Shown here piece after piece: positions 1 through 12,551 of a stretch of DNA of 64,000 bases. The DNA lies in assembly GCF_905397435.1 (NCBI RefSeq), contig NZ_CAJPVI010000008.1:1-64000 (forward strand). Reading direction: 5' to 3'. The translations under genes were made by a program, and so were the position numbers. Origin of the DNA: Cupriavidus numazuensis. GTDB taxonomy: Bacteria > Pseudomonadota > Gammaproteobacteria > Burkholderiales > Burkholderiaceae. Position 1 is the first letter of the stretch, and every line of letters starts with the position of its first letter. The notes below the pieces were generated by a model. The model had not been told where the DNA came from and did not search any database. It saw nothing but the letters and a program-made list of their open reading frames with translations.

Positions 1-96
1 AAAGGCTTTCGTCGCATCTTCTCCCGGTTCGACAAGCTGGACGTGATGTTCATCGCCTTCATCAATTTTGCGCTCATCGTCGACGGGCTCAGATAG
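1..96 (+). CDS. IS5-family transposase, C-terminal end (partial)
   Basis: The first 31 codons up to a TAG stop at 94-96 read as the C-terminal tail of an IS5-type DDE transposase: a run of the form RIFSRFDKLDVMF followed by a hydrophobic segment ending in LIVDGLR. This tail pattern is familiar from IS5-family transposases of proteobacteria. The rest of the gene lies outside the window, so neither the catalytic residues nor the exact IS name can be seen. The reading frame happens to be the same as that of the exoprotein gene it interrupts. Confidence 0.7.
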   Translation, partial: KGFRRIFSRFDKLDVMFIAFINFALIVDGLR

Positions 97-108
97 TGTG
101 AACAGGCC
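1..108 (+). mobile_element. Right end of an IS5-family insertion sequence
   Basis: Twelve bases after the transposase stop, the sequence TGTGAACAGGCC looks like an IS terminal inverted repeat. Immediately afterwards comes CTAG, the kind of short target that some IS5 groups use. From base 109 on, the translation (LGASELNATS...) matches the start of a conserved DUF4347 motif, so the IS/host junction can be placed at about 108-112. The left end is outside the window, so the inverted repeat pair and the target duplication cannot be confirmed. Confidence 0.6.
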
Positions 109-3100
109 CTAGGGGCCAGCGAGCTGAACGCAACGTCGGCCGACACCGGCCGCACCGCCGGATGGGCCAGTCACCTCACAGAGAATGCGGACATCCTGCT
201 CTATGGCTGCCGCAGCGGCGCGGGCGCAGACGGCCAGGCACTGATCCACAAGCTGGCCGACGTCACGGGCGCCGACGTGGCGGCTTCCACCAATGACACC
301 GGCGCCGGCAGCGCAGGCGGCGACTGGGTGCTCGAAGCGAGCACCGGTCCGATCGAAAGCCGGCTGGACGTCAACGCCGTCGAACTCGACCACTACAGCG
401 GCCTGCTGGCGAATGCGGCGCCGACGGTGACGCTCGACAGCGGCGGCGAGACCATCTTGCTCGGCGGCAACGCGACCATTCATGCGACCTTCACCAACCC
501 GTCGTCGCAGCCCGGCTACGCGCCCTATATCGACGTGCTGCTGCCGGCCACCGGCTACGACGGCGACGACGGCGTGAGCTTTGTCTCGGCCAGCTATCTC
601 GGCGTGCCGCTGACGGCGCACGTGGTCACGTTCGGCGCGGACGGCACCGCGCTGCATCCGCTGGCCAAGGACGCGAACGGCAATCCGCTCGTCATCCGCG
701 CAGCGGACTACGGCTATCGGGCCGGCGACCAGCTCGTCGTGCTGGAGCTGCCTTATGCCAGCTTCAGCAATGGCCAGCCATCGGTCGGCGTGGACATCAA
801 TGTCCACATGAGCAATCTGGCGGACGCCAGCCAGCCCCACGTCATCAGCGTGCGCGGTGGTTTCCAGTACGGCAACGACTCGCTGGACAACCCGACGCAG
901 GACCCGTCGCTGGTGGAAGCCAGCTTCGACACGTTCACGCTGCAGTCCACGCCGTTCGAACTCACGCAGACGACCGACATGGTCGAAGGCGAGACCGCGA
1001 CCGGCGAGAACTTCGAGCATTCGCTGACCGTCACCGCCACGCCGGCTCCGGGCCAGACGCTGCACAACGTGCAGATCCGGCAGGACCTGCCCGGCACCCT
1101 CCGCGTCGAAAGCATCACCCCTGGCGCGGGCGGCCTGGTGCTGTCCCTGACGCTCGCCGACGGCACGGTGGTGACCGGCGCCAGCAATATCAGCGCAGCG
1201 CTCGCGTCCTCGCCCTTCGTCAAGTCGTACGTGGTGGTCTATCCCACGCTGACGGCAGCGACCGACACCGTGGTGCGCTTCTTTGTGGGCGATACGGACA
1301 GCGACGGCAAAGCCGTGCTCGATCCGGTGTCCGGCGATGACCGCGGCGTGACGGTGGCCGCGCCCACCGCGACAGCGGACTGGCAGCCGCTCGATCCGCG
1401 CGACGTACCGCAGTTGCCGCCGCCGTTCGTGGTGGTGTCGGCCGACGGCGACCCGCTGAGCTTCACCGCGAAATCGATCACGCTGCACAAGAGCGTGGTG
1501 CTCGGCACCGACACCGGTGTTGCGGGTGTCTCCCCGGGCGACACGCTGAACTACCAGTACGACATCAACGTATCCGACTACTTCGCCTTTGGCCAGACGC
1601 TGCTGCGTACCGGGCAGCTGGTCGTCACGGACACGCTTGGCGACGGCATGACGTTCACCGGCACGCCGGTGCTGACCTTCCGCCAGGATGGCGTGACGCG
1701 CACGGTGCCGCTGGTCTTCACCATCGGGCCCAAGGGTCCGAATGGCACCGTCATCACCTTCGACATTGCACAGTCGATCCGCAACGCCGGCGTGCCCATC
1801 GGCGTGCTCGCCGGCGACCTGACGCTGAACGGCACGCGCCAGTCCGCGACCATTGCGACGATCACCTACCAGGCAGTCGTCGACGAGGCCTACCAGGCCA
1901 CGTATCCGCAGAGCGAGATCAACGAGGGCGACAGCCTCGGCAATACCGCCACCCTCGACGGCACGGTCGCGCTTGATGCGTTCAACTCGGGCGGCGATGA
2001 GAGCGACGGCTCGCAGGCCAGCGTGACCATTCCGCAGGGCCACGTGGACACGACGGTGCTGCTCGTCAACGGCACGCCGCCACAGGGCGACTTCGAGCTG
2101 CATCCCGGCGACGTGGTCACGTTCCGCCTGAGCTATGACCTGACCACCGGCGACTATGAGAACTTCAGGCTGACCGCATTCCTGCCGCTGCCGCTGTTCG
2201 ACGCCGGTGTGGCATGGAGCCAGGGCCTGGGCATCAACCAATGGGGCTATGGCATTGGCGATACGCATCCTGGCGGTGTGGTCAGCGTCACGTCGGCCCC
2301 CGGCAACTCGGTGGTGTTCGATTTCGGCAGCTTCGTGCTGCGCGGCAATCCGGCGGGCCAGAACCGGATCGAACTCGTCTTTACGATGCGGGTCAGCGAC
2401 CAGCCGTTTGCCGACCAGCGCTCCATCACCGTGCTGGGTCAGTCGCAGCAGACCACCACGGTCAACCAGCAGGTGCTGGCCAGCACCGATCCTACCGAGG
2501 TCCAGTCCGTGGCCGAGCCGGTGCTGAGTATCCGCCATGGCGTGGTGGCCAGTTCCGGCGGCACCGTTACCGGCACCACTGGCGCGTGGTCGGCGGCCGG
2601 CACGGGCGGTGCGGCCTTCACCGGGTCGGTCACGGACATCATGGCGGTGGACGGTACCGTCACCAACATGGATGCGGGCGATATCATCCGCCTTGCCACA
2701 GCTATCGAGAACAGCGGCGGCGGCGGCGCGTGGGACGTGAATACGACCATTACGCTGCCGCCCGGGCTCGCGTTCCTGAACGGCAGCCTGGCGGCGGCCA
2801 ACCTGCGCATCAGCCGCGGCGACGGCACGCTGCTGGTGCAGGGCGTCGATTACACGGTATCGGGCAACAGCATCACCTTCCTCGACAACGGCAACCAGGC
2901 CAGCTTCCTTGCCGGCCGACCCAACAGCGCCAACGACCTCAGCGGCGCCAATGTGGTCGTGATTACCTATGACACCGTGGCCCAGCAGTCTGTGCTGGCC
3001 AGCCAGAGCCTGCGCAGCGTGGCGTCGCTGACGCGTTATGCGAGCGTCGACAACGGCACCGACTTCACGCCGACCGACCTGACCGACACGGACGACGAGG

Positions 3101-6100
3101 TGGTGGCGGCACCCGTCGTGACCAAGGTCTTCCAGGACGGCAACGGCGTACCGGCCGACAGCGCATCAAGTGCGAGCCATACAAGCGGCGCGAACCTTGT
3201 GATCGGCGAGAGCATGGTTTACGACATCGTCGTGACGCTACCCGAAGGCGGCACGCAGAACCTGTCGCTGACCGATATCGTGCCGCCCGGCATGACGCTC
3301 GATACCAGCTTCGGCAACGGCGGCTACCAGCTCATCACCACGCGCGCCGGCAGCGGCGCGCTGGCGGCGGATTTCGCGGGCACCGTTACCGTGGCGAGCG
3401 TCGGGGCCGTGGGCGGCGGGACGATCGGCGACGATACCGATGCGCGCATGGTCTTCAGCGCTAGCAGCGCATTGGGCGACAACGTCACGAACAACAACAG
3501 CTTTGTCGTGCGCGTGCGGCTGATCGCCAGCAACGTTGCCGGCAACCAGGCCGGGCGCCAGCTCGCCAACAGCGCAAGCATTGCCTACAGCGACCCCGAC
3601 GGCGACACGCCCAACGGCATCACGCCTGTCGACCGCACCGTGAACCTCGCCGGCGCGCGCCCCACGGTCACGGTCGTGGAGCCGACGCTGGCCGTCACGC
3701 AGACGACAGCCTCCACCGGCTCCTCGTTCGGCGTGGACCGTGGGGACGTGCTGACCTACACCATCACCATCTCGAATGGCAAGGGCACCGGAGACGTCAA
3801 CGCCTATGACGTGGTGCTGAACGATCCGCTGCCGGTCGAACTGAGCGATGTGCAGATCATCGGCGTGACGCTGTCGGGTGGCGCCACCATCTCGGGGCCG
3901 GGCGACTTCGTCATCGTCAACGGCGTGCTGCAGACCGCGCCCGGCACCAAGCTCGACATTCCGCGCGGCGGCGGCGTGCAGATCCAGCTGCGCGGCACGC
4001 TGAACCTCCTGACCGGCCTGTCAGGCTCGGTCGAGAATACCGTCAACGTGCAGTGGACCAGCCTCGACGGCGCCAATGCCGGCGAGCGCACTGGCGTGGA
4101 CGGCGTGCTCAACAGCGGCGTGCTCAACGACTACCAGGTACAGAACCTGAACGAAGTGAATGTGGCCGCCGGCGGCAATATCAGCCACGTCGGCGGCTTC
4201 CCCGATACGCCGCTGGGCACGACCACGACCGATCCGGAGGACGTGGCCGTCGGCGAGGTTGTCCACTACCGCGTCGCCATCCTCGTTCCCGAAGGCGCCA
4301 CCGCCGACACCGCGGTGCAGATCGTCCTGCCGGAGGGCATGACCTTCGTCAACGATGGCTCGGCGCTGCTGAGCTTCATCTCCGACCCGACCGCGAGTGG
4401 CGATCCGGGGCTGACCACGCTGGACTCCAGCTTCATCATCGGCGGCACGCTGTACCTCAATGGTGGCGTCAACGACCGCGCGGAAAGCCTGTTGCAACCT
4501 GACCTGGGCGGTGCGCTGCGCGCGCAGGGGGTGATCGACCCGTCCCGCATCGACACGAGCAACCCGCGCGTGATCACCGTGCGCCTCGGCACGCTGATCA
4601 ACCTCAACCAGGACCCGGACTTCGAAGGCTTCTACTTCGAGTTCAACGCGCGCGTGGACAACGGCCCCAACGTTCAGGCCGGCGCGCAGTTGCCCGTGCA
4701 TGCCGTGTTCCTCAGCGGCGGCGAGGTGCGCAGGACTACCGATGACGTGATCGAGCGCGTGGTCGAGCCGAGGATCGACAACCTCGACAAGTCCGTCGTC
4801 GCCTTCGATCCGGGCGTGGGCAGCGCCTTCGGCCAGGCCACGTATCGGTTGAGCTTCAGCAATACGGGCACATCGGCCGCCTACGACGTGGTGCTGAGCG
4901 ATTCACTGCCGCCTGGCGGCCAGGGACTCGCCGTGCAGAGCGTGTTGATCGACGGCACGCTGTACCCGCCGGGCGCGCTGCCGCCGGGTTTTGCACTGAC
5001 CGCCACGGGCAACCAGGTCACGCTGTCCATCGGTGCGCTGCAGGCCGGGCATTCGGTCGAGCTGATCTACACGGCCGGCCTGCCCAATGGCGTGCTGCTG
5101 CCCGACACCAGCGCCACCATTACCTACACCAGCCTGGCCGACAGCTTCACGGGCTTCGCCGGCACGCAGGTCGGTGCGCCGGGCTCCGCTTCCGGCGAGC
5201 GCACGGGCAGCCTGGCCGGCCCGAACGACTACCAGGACAGCGATGCCGCCGGCGTGACCTTCCTGAGCGGCACGCTGTGGAACGATACGGACTCCGCCAC
5301 GTCCAGCAGCACGCCGGACGGCCCCGCTATTGCGAACCAGACCGTCACGCTGACCTGGGGTGGTGTCGACAACGACCTGTCGACCGCGGCTGACAACCAG
5401 ACCTGGACCACGACCACCAACGCCAGCGGCTTCTACAGCTTCGGCGTGCTGGGCCGCGGCGTGTTCCGCATCGACGCGCCATCCACGATCGTGCTGGCTG
5501 CGCCGACCGGTACGGTCAATGCGCGCATCGACAGCGACGGCGCGACGCCGCTGGCTCGCGTGCAGTTCTCGGGCGGCGACCTTGGCGTGGCGGTGGCCGG
5601 CAATGTCGGCTATGTCGAGCGCAACGATCCGCCGGTCAACCAGTTGCCGGCGTCGCCGTCGGTCAACGAGGATACGCCGCTTGGCATCGTCGGCCTGTCC
5701 GTGAGCGACCCCGATGCCGGCAGCGGCCTGATCCACGTCTCGCTGAGCGTGTCGCATGGCACGCTGACGCTGACGCCAGGCGCCGCCGTGGTGGTGGCCG
5801 GCGCGCTCGGCACCGGTGCGTTCACGCTGCAGGGCAGCCAGGCCGACATCAACGCGGCGCTGGCCACGCTGGTCTACACGCCGTCGGCCAACTACAACGG
5901 CAACGAGACGCTGGTGATCCGCACCGACGACCGGGGCCAGCGCGGCGACGTCGATGGCGACGGCATCCCGTTCGAGCCCGCAGACGACAACCTGTCCGAC
6001 ATCGATTCGCTGCCGATCACCGTGATTGCCGTCAACGACGCGCCGCAGGCCGTCAACGACACGGCCACGGCCGTGGAGGCGGGCGGCACCAGCAACGCCA

Positions 6101-9100
6101 CGGCCGGGGTGAACCCGACCGGCAACATTGTCAGCAACGACATCGATGTCGACATCGCGACCAACCAGGATGTGCTCACGGTCGTGGACGTGAGCTTTGG
6201 CACGACGACGCTGAACGTGCCGGCCGGCCTCACGCCGACCGTGATCGCGGGCCAGTTCGGCGCGCTGGAGATCAACGGCAGCGGCGGCTACCGCTACGTG
6301 GTCAACAACAGCAACGCGACAGTACAGGCGCTACGCCTGTCGACCGACACGCTGACCGAGGTCTTCACCTACACCGTCACCGACCTTGCGGGGGCCACGA
6401 GCACGGCCACGCTGACCGTCACGATCCGGGGCGCCAACGATACGCCCGTAGCGGCCGACGACACCGGGGCTGCCACCGAGGCAGGCGGTGCTGCCAACGG
6501 CACGCCGGGCAGCGATGCCGCCGGCAACCTGCTGGACAACGACACCGATATCGATGCCGGCGATACCCGCACCGTAACGCGCTTTGCCTCTGGGACCCAG
6601 ACCACCGGGCTCGGCACCATCGTCACGGTGCCGGCCAACAGTTCGGCCGGTTCCGGCGGGGTGGCCGCGGCGGGGCAGTTCGGCACGCTGACGCTGGGGG
6701 CGGACGGCAGCTACCGCTACCAGATCGACAACGCCAACGCACAGGTACAGGCGCTCAACGTCGGCGATACGCTGACGGAGACCTTCACCTACGAAATCGC
6801 GGACGCGGGCGGGCTGCGCACGGTCGCTGTGCTGAGCATTACGATCCACGGCGCCAACGACAATCCGGTGGCCGTCGACAACACCGCAAACGCCTTTACC
6901 GCCGAGGTGGACGGCGGCGTCGTGGTTGGCACGCCGGTCAATCCGACCGGCAACGTGATCGTCGACGAGCGGACATCGTCGAGCACGGGCGAGGTCGACA
7001 GCGACGTCGACAACCCCGTGGCGGCGGATGTGGTGAGCCTGATCCGGCCCGACGCTGGCGGCGCAGTCGACACCGTGGTGACGGCCGGCGGCGTGCCGGT
7101 CGCGGGCAGCTTCGGCCAGCTCCTGATCCGCGCGGATGGCAGCTATCAGTACCTCGTCGACGTCAACAATGCCGCGGTCCTGGCGCTCGGCCCCACCGAC
7201 ACGCTGCAGGACGTCTTCGTCTACACCTTGCGTGACCCGGGCGGCGGTACATCCGAGGCCCGGCTGACGGTGGTCGTCCATGGCGTCAACGATGCCCCGG
7301 TCGCGGTCGACGCAACGGCCCGTGCGATCGAAGCCGGCGGCGTCGCGAACGGCACAGGCGGCGCGCCGGCGACGGGGGATGCCACGGCCAACGACATCGA
7401 CCCCGACGGCGACGTGATCTCCGTGATCAGCGTGGCCTTCGGCGGCAACTCGCAGACGATCACGGCCGGTGGCTCGGTGACCATTGCCGGCCAGTATGGC
7501 AGCCTCACCATCAACGACCGCGGCGAATTCACGTACAACATCGACAATTCGCTCGATGCGGTCCAGGCCTTGCGGCGCTCGACCGACGTGCTGACCGATA
7601 CCTTCACCTATACCGACAGCGACGGCAACCTGACCAGCTCGGCGCAGATCGTCATCCGCATCACCGGCACCAACGACAATCCGGTCGCGGGGAACGACAC
7701 CGCCATTGCGCGCGAAGCTGGCGGCGCGGGCGGTGCGGGCATCGATCCGACCGGAACGGTGTTCACCAACGATTCAGACGTCGACAAGTTCGGTGAAACG
7801 ATGATCGTTGCCGGCGCACGTGCTGGCGTGGAGGGGGCCGGGCCCGTGGCCGACAGCGGCACCACCAGCATGCAGGTGGTCGGACAATATGGCTCGCTGG
7901 TCATCAATGCCGATGGCACCTACCGGTACGCGGTCGACAATGCCAATCCGATCGTCGACGCGCTCAACGTCGGCCAGTCGCTCACAGAGACCTTCACCTA
8001 CAAGATCCGCGATGCGGCAGGGGCGACCGACCTGGCCCAATTGACCGTCACCATCAATGGCGCCAACGACCCGCCGGTCGCGGCCTCGCACCGCGCAGAC
8101 GTGCTTGAAGACGGCGGCACGAACAATGCGACCGTGGGGTTCAATGCAGCCGGCGACCTGCTCGATGGCAGCAGCGATGTGGATGCGAACGCTAACCGCT
8201 CGGTCACGTCTTTCCGCACCGGGAACCGAACCAGCGGCGGGGGGGCGACGATCGGCGTCATCGGGCAGGCGCTGCGCGGCCAGTACGGCTCGCTGATCGT
8301 GCGTACCGACGGCACTTACCAGTACATCCTCGACAATGCCGACCCCGATGTGCAGCGGCTGCGCACCTTCAACGACATGCTGTTCGATGTCTTTACCTAC
8401 TCCGTCACCGATGAAGGCGGGCTGAGCGATACGAGCGAGCTGACCGTGGTGGTCCATGGCGCCAACGACGCGCCGGTGGCGTTGCCGGACCTTGGCGTCG
8501 CGGTCGAGCGCGGTGGAACGCTCAACGGCACGCCGGGGCAGCCCGCCACCGGCAATGTGCTGACCAACGACAACGACATCGACAGCGGTGACGCGCGGAC
8601 CGTCAGTGCCATCCAGGCCTCCGGCGGCTCGGGTACGGTAGGCACGGCCCTGAGCGGGTTGTATGGCGCGCTGACCATGAATGCGGACGGTACCTACGTC
8701 TACAACGTCAATGACGATCTCGATGCCGTCCAGCGGCTCAAGGCCGGGGAGATGCTGAGCGAGGACTTCACCTACACCGTGCGCGACCTCGGTGGCCTCA
8801 CCCATACCGCCACGCTGACCATCGCGATCCTAGGGCGCTACGATGCCCCCGTGGCGACCAACGACACGGCCGACGCCACGCCGGCTTCGGCCGTTACCGC
8901 GCCGATCGACGCGACCGGCGACGTACTGCCCAACGACCAGGACGTCGATGCCAACGATACCCGGGCCGTCAGCGGCATCCGGGCCGGTGCAGAAGGCGCG
9001 GGCGGCGACCTGACAGACGTGGGCAGTGGCACCGTGCGCGTGGTCGGCCGGTATGGCTACCTCGACATCCATGCGGATGGCTCCTACCTCTATCACGCAG

Positions 9101-10923
9101 ACGATACCAACACCGCGGTAATCGCACTCGCGCCGGGCCAGACCCTGACCGAAAGCTTCACCTACCGCGTGGTGGACGGCGGTGGCCTGACCGACCTGGC
9201 CCAGCTCACGGTCACGATCCACGGCGTGAACGACCTGCCGCACGCGTCCGACGTGCTCACACTGGCGGTGGAGGCGAGCGGTGTGAACAACGGCACGCCG
9301 GGCCGCAACCCAGTGGGCAATGCCATCTTCAACGACACCGATCCCGAAGGCGGCACGCTCACCGTAGTGGGCGTGCGCACGGGCAGCGAGAGCGGCAGCG
9401 GCACGAACGGGTTGCTGGGCGTGCCGCTGCGCGGCCTGTACGGCACGCTCGTGCTGGGGCCGAATGGCAACTTCACCTATATCGTCGACAACGATGATCC
9501 CGTGGTCCAGGCGTTGCGCACGCCTGCCGACATCCTGCTCGACACCTTCACCTATACCGTCAGCGACAACTTCGGCGCCACCGACCAGGCCACGCTGCGC
9601 ATCCTGATCTTCGGCCAGAACGACACGCCGGTGGCAAGCGATGATCGGGGCGCGGCGATCGAGGCGGGCGGGCGCCTCAACACCACCCCGGGGTCCGACG
9701 CGGTCGGCAACGTGCTGACCAACGACACCGACGTCGATGCGGGCGACACCAAGACCGTTGCGGCGATCGGCGGCGCTGGCGGCACGGGCGTGGTCGCCGG
9801 TGCGACCGTGGGCCGCTATGGCACGCTGGCCATGCAGGCCGACGGCAGCTACCGCTATGTGGTGGACAACGACAATCCCGCGGTTCAGGCACTGCGCACG
9901 GCCGGCGAGACGTTGACCGAGGTCTTCGACTACACCGTTGCGGACACCGCGGGCGCTACCGCGAGGGCCACGCTGACCATCACCATCTCGGCGCAGAACG
10001 ACAACCCCGTCGCGCGCGACGACGCGGGCCTGGTCGACAACACCCGCGCGCAGACGTCGACCAGCGGCAACGTCCTGCCGAACGACAGCGACGTCGACGG
10101 CGGCGACAGCCTGGCTGTGGTCGGCGTGCGCGCGGGCACCGAGCAGCAAGGTGGGGCGTCCGTTCCCCCGGGGACGCGCATCGCGGGCGCATACGGCTTC
10201 CTGACGCTCAACCGGGACGGCAGCTACACCTACGAGATGGACACCACCAACCCGGCCGTACTCGCTGCGGCCGGACGGGGGCCGGTGCTGCACGACACCT
10301 TCACCTACACGATCGCGGACCTCGCCGGCGCAATGGACCAGGCGCAACTCGTCATCACGCTCAATGTCGACGCGCCGTACATTCCGCCCCCTGGCGCAGA
10401 CTACTTCCTGCATGACACGTCGCCACTGTCGCGTGTCGGTACAGGGATCGGCATCGACCCCGTGGTCTATGTGACGCCCGTCGTGCGCGACGCCCTGCGC
10501 CTGAACGAGGAAGGCGACTTCCTCGTGCGCGGCGAACGGCCTGACCTGACCCGGCCGCCCGAAGTCCGCTCGACCTCGATCGCCGCAGGGCTCGGCCAGG
10601 ATCCGTCGGTGATGCTGCAACCGACCTTGCAGCAGCTCGAAGCCATCGCCCGCCTCGAGCAGGCGCGCATGGCCGGGCGCCAGGGCGTAGTCTCGCTGTC
10701 TGCCGACGGCTGGCTGGGCGACCCGTCGGTGTTCGCGCTAAAGGGCATCGAAGCCCGGTCGGCGCAAGCGGAAAACGCGGAGAAAGCCAGGGAGCGCCAG
10801 CGCGGCAAGCCTGATACCCGGCGCGCTACGCCGCGCGCGGCGGCGCCATTCAGCGAGCAGGTGCGCCAGCTTGCCGCGCGCGCGGTCACGCCGCCAGACA
10901 ACCCTCGACAGGATCAACGATGA
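109..10923 (+). pseudogene. Giant DUF4347/VCBS-repeat exoprotein, 5'-truncated by the IS
   Basis: The frame is open from the IS junction to TGA at 10921-10923, about 3,600 codons. The first GTG in this frame is at 277, inside the DUF4347 domain, so it is not a natural start. Order of segments: a DUF4347 remnant (to about 410) with an ILLYGC motif and a GGDWVLE segment; repeated DUF11/isopeptide-like beta domains (about 420-5,230); an SdrD-B-like domain (5,260-5,600); a cadherin-like domain (5,630-6,040); eleven VCBS-type repeats of 300-400 bp, each with a TFTY-like motif and an ND.PVA linker (6,040-10,370); and a proline/arginine-rich tail of about 180 residues. No RTX glycine-aspartate nonapeptides are visible. 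Such proteins are usually exported adhesins or biofilm matrix proteins. Loss of the N-terminus suggests the gene is inactive unless re-expressed from the IS. The stop overlaps the next start codon, so it headed an operon. Confidence 0.85.
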
Positions 10924-12551
10924 TGCGACCCCCAGGCAGACCGTTCATTCTGGCCCTGGCCTGCACGCTGCTTGCCACCGCGTGCACCGCGGCGCGGACC
11001 CCGGCGCCCTACACGCAGGACGAAGTCCGCCAGCGCGCCGCTGAAGACCGGCGCGACATGTATCTCGACCAGGAACCGGTGGACCATCCGATCACCTTCT
11101 ACGAGGCGGCGGCACGTGCCCTCAAATACAACCTCGACTACCGCCTGAAGCTGATGGAAAGCTCGCTGGCACGCAAGCTGGTCGACGTCACGCAGCACGA
11201 GATGCTGCCGAAGCTGGTCGCTTCGGCCGGCTATACAGCGCGCTCGAACGATTCGGGCGGGGTCTCGGTCGGCATCCAGGACGGGCAGATCAGCCTGCGG
11301 CCGTCGACCTCCGAACAGCGCTATCACCGGCTGGCCGACCTGGACCTGACCTGGAGCACGCTCGACTTTCTCGTTGCCTACGAGCGCACCCAGCAGAAAG
11401 CGGACCAGGTGCTGATGGCCGAGGAGCGGCGCCGGAAGGTGGTACAGAACGTGCTGCAGGACGTCCGCAATGCCTACTGGCGCGCGCTCGGCGCGCAGCG
11501 GCTGATCGGACAGGTCGATGCGCTGCTCGACAAGGTCAATGCCGGCCTGAAGAATGCGCAGGAGGCCGAAGAGAAGGGCTATCTGCCGCGCGCGCAGGCG
11601 CTGGCCTATCAGCGCGCGTTGCTTGACGCCGTGAGCCTGCTGTCGTCGCGTCGCCAGGACCTGGAACTCGCCCGCGCCGAACTGGCGGCCCTGATGTCGC
11701 TGCCGCCCGGTATGAAATATACGCTCGCCGATACGCCCGAACCGGCCATGCCGGCCGACACCTTCGACATCGGCGCGCTGGAACAGGCGGCGCTGGAGAA
11801 CCGCCCGGAGGTGATGGAGGAGTGGTACCGCAAGCGCGTCAGCGACAACGACATCAAGATCGCCAAGGCGGAGCTGTGGCCGAGTGTGTCGATCGACCTC
11901 GGCGGCCACTACGATTCGAACGCCTACCTCTACAACAACGCGTGGGCGGCGATCGGCCTGCGCGTGTCGTACAACCTGTTCAACCTGCTGAAGATACCCG
12001 CGCTCAATGCGACGCAGGACAGCCAGAACAAGGTGTCCGACATGCGACGGCTGTCGCTGTCGATGGCGGTGCTCACGCAGGTCCGGGTGGCGGCGCAGCG
12101 CTACCACCTGGCGCGCGAGCAGCTCGACTTTGCCGACCGCAGCATGAAGGTGGACGGGCGCATGCGCGACTTCGCCGAGGCCAGCGCGCGCGTGTCGGCC
12201 GATTCGAAGCTGGAGTTCATCCGCGCCGACGCGCGCTGGCTGCTGGCGCAGTACCAGCGCTACGCCGCGTACTCCGAGGCGCAGGCCGCATGGGGACGGC
12301 TGTACAACTCGGTGGGGCTTGATGTCATGCCGGACGCGATCGCCGGGCACGACGTGGCGACGCTGGCGGCCGGCATCGAGGCGACCTTGCAGGGATGGGA
12401 GCAGCAGACCTTCCAGCCGCCGCCGCCACCGCTGCCAGAGGCCGATGCGACACAGGGTGCAACACCGGTGCCAGCCGCAAGGGTCGCTTCGGCCGCGGGC
12501 CCGGGCCCCGATCCTGCGCCTGACCAGGCCGAGGCAACCCAAAAACCATGA
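10920..12551 (+). CDS. TolC-family outer-membrane efflux lipoprotein
   Basis: A 543-residue protein whose ATG overlaps the exoprotein stop (ATGA), indicating translational coupling. The N-terminus is a lipoprotein-type signal (hydrophobic LALACTLLATAC, Cys at about residue 22). The body shows the TolC/OEP layout: an early ALKYNLDYRL segment, long amphipathic helices in two repeats (about 100-270 and 290-480), and a LRVSYNLFNL strand typical of the beta-barrel part. The C-terminal 60 residues are rich in Pro and Ala and probably extend into the periplasm. It would form the outer-membrane channel for the adaptor proteins encoded next. It ends in an ATGA overlap with the following gene. Confidence 0.88.
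   Translation: MMRPPGRPFILALACTLLATACTAARTPAPYTQDEVRQRAAEDRRDMYLDQEPVDHPITFYEAAARALKYNLDYRLKLMESSLARKLVDVTQHEMLPKLVASAGYTARSNDSGGVSVGIQDGQISLRPSTSEQRYHRLADLDLTWSTLDFLVAYERTQQKADQVLMAEERRRKVVQNVLQDVRNAYWRALGAQRLIGQVDALLDKVNAGLKNAQEAEEKGYLPRAQALAYQRALLDAVSLLSSRRQDLELARAELAALMSLPPGMKYTLADTPEPAMPADTFDIGALEQAALENRPEVMEEWYRKRVSDNDIKIAKAELWPSVSIDLGGHYDSNAYLYNNAWAAIGLRVSYNLFNLLKIPALNATQDSQNKVSDMRRLSLSMAVLTQVRVAAQRYHLAREQLDFADRSMKVDGRMRDFAEASARVSADSKLEFIRADARWLLAQYQRYAAYSEAQAAWGRLYNSVGLDVMPDAIAGHDVATLAAGIEATLQGWEQQTFQPPPPPLPEADATQGATPVPAARVASAAGPGPDPAPDQAEATQKP

Noticed and set aside
109..2538. 809-codon open frame on the minus strand opposite the exoprotein gene
   Set aside because: Arg/His/Val-rich composition, no domain and no ribosome site; a mirror frame of high-GC coding sequence. 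The same holds for long minus frames at 8830-10620, 10914-12641 and 13194-15035.
6040..10370. Regularly spaced repeats as possible CRISPR
   Set aside because: The repetition is at protein level (VCBS domains, 300-400 bp period) without identical short repeats or spacers.
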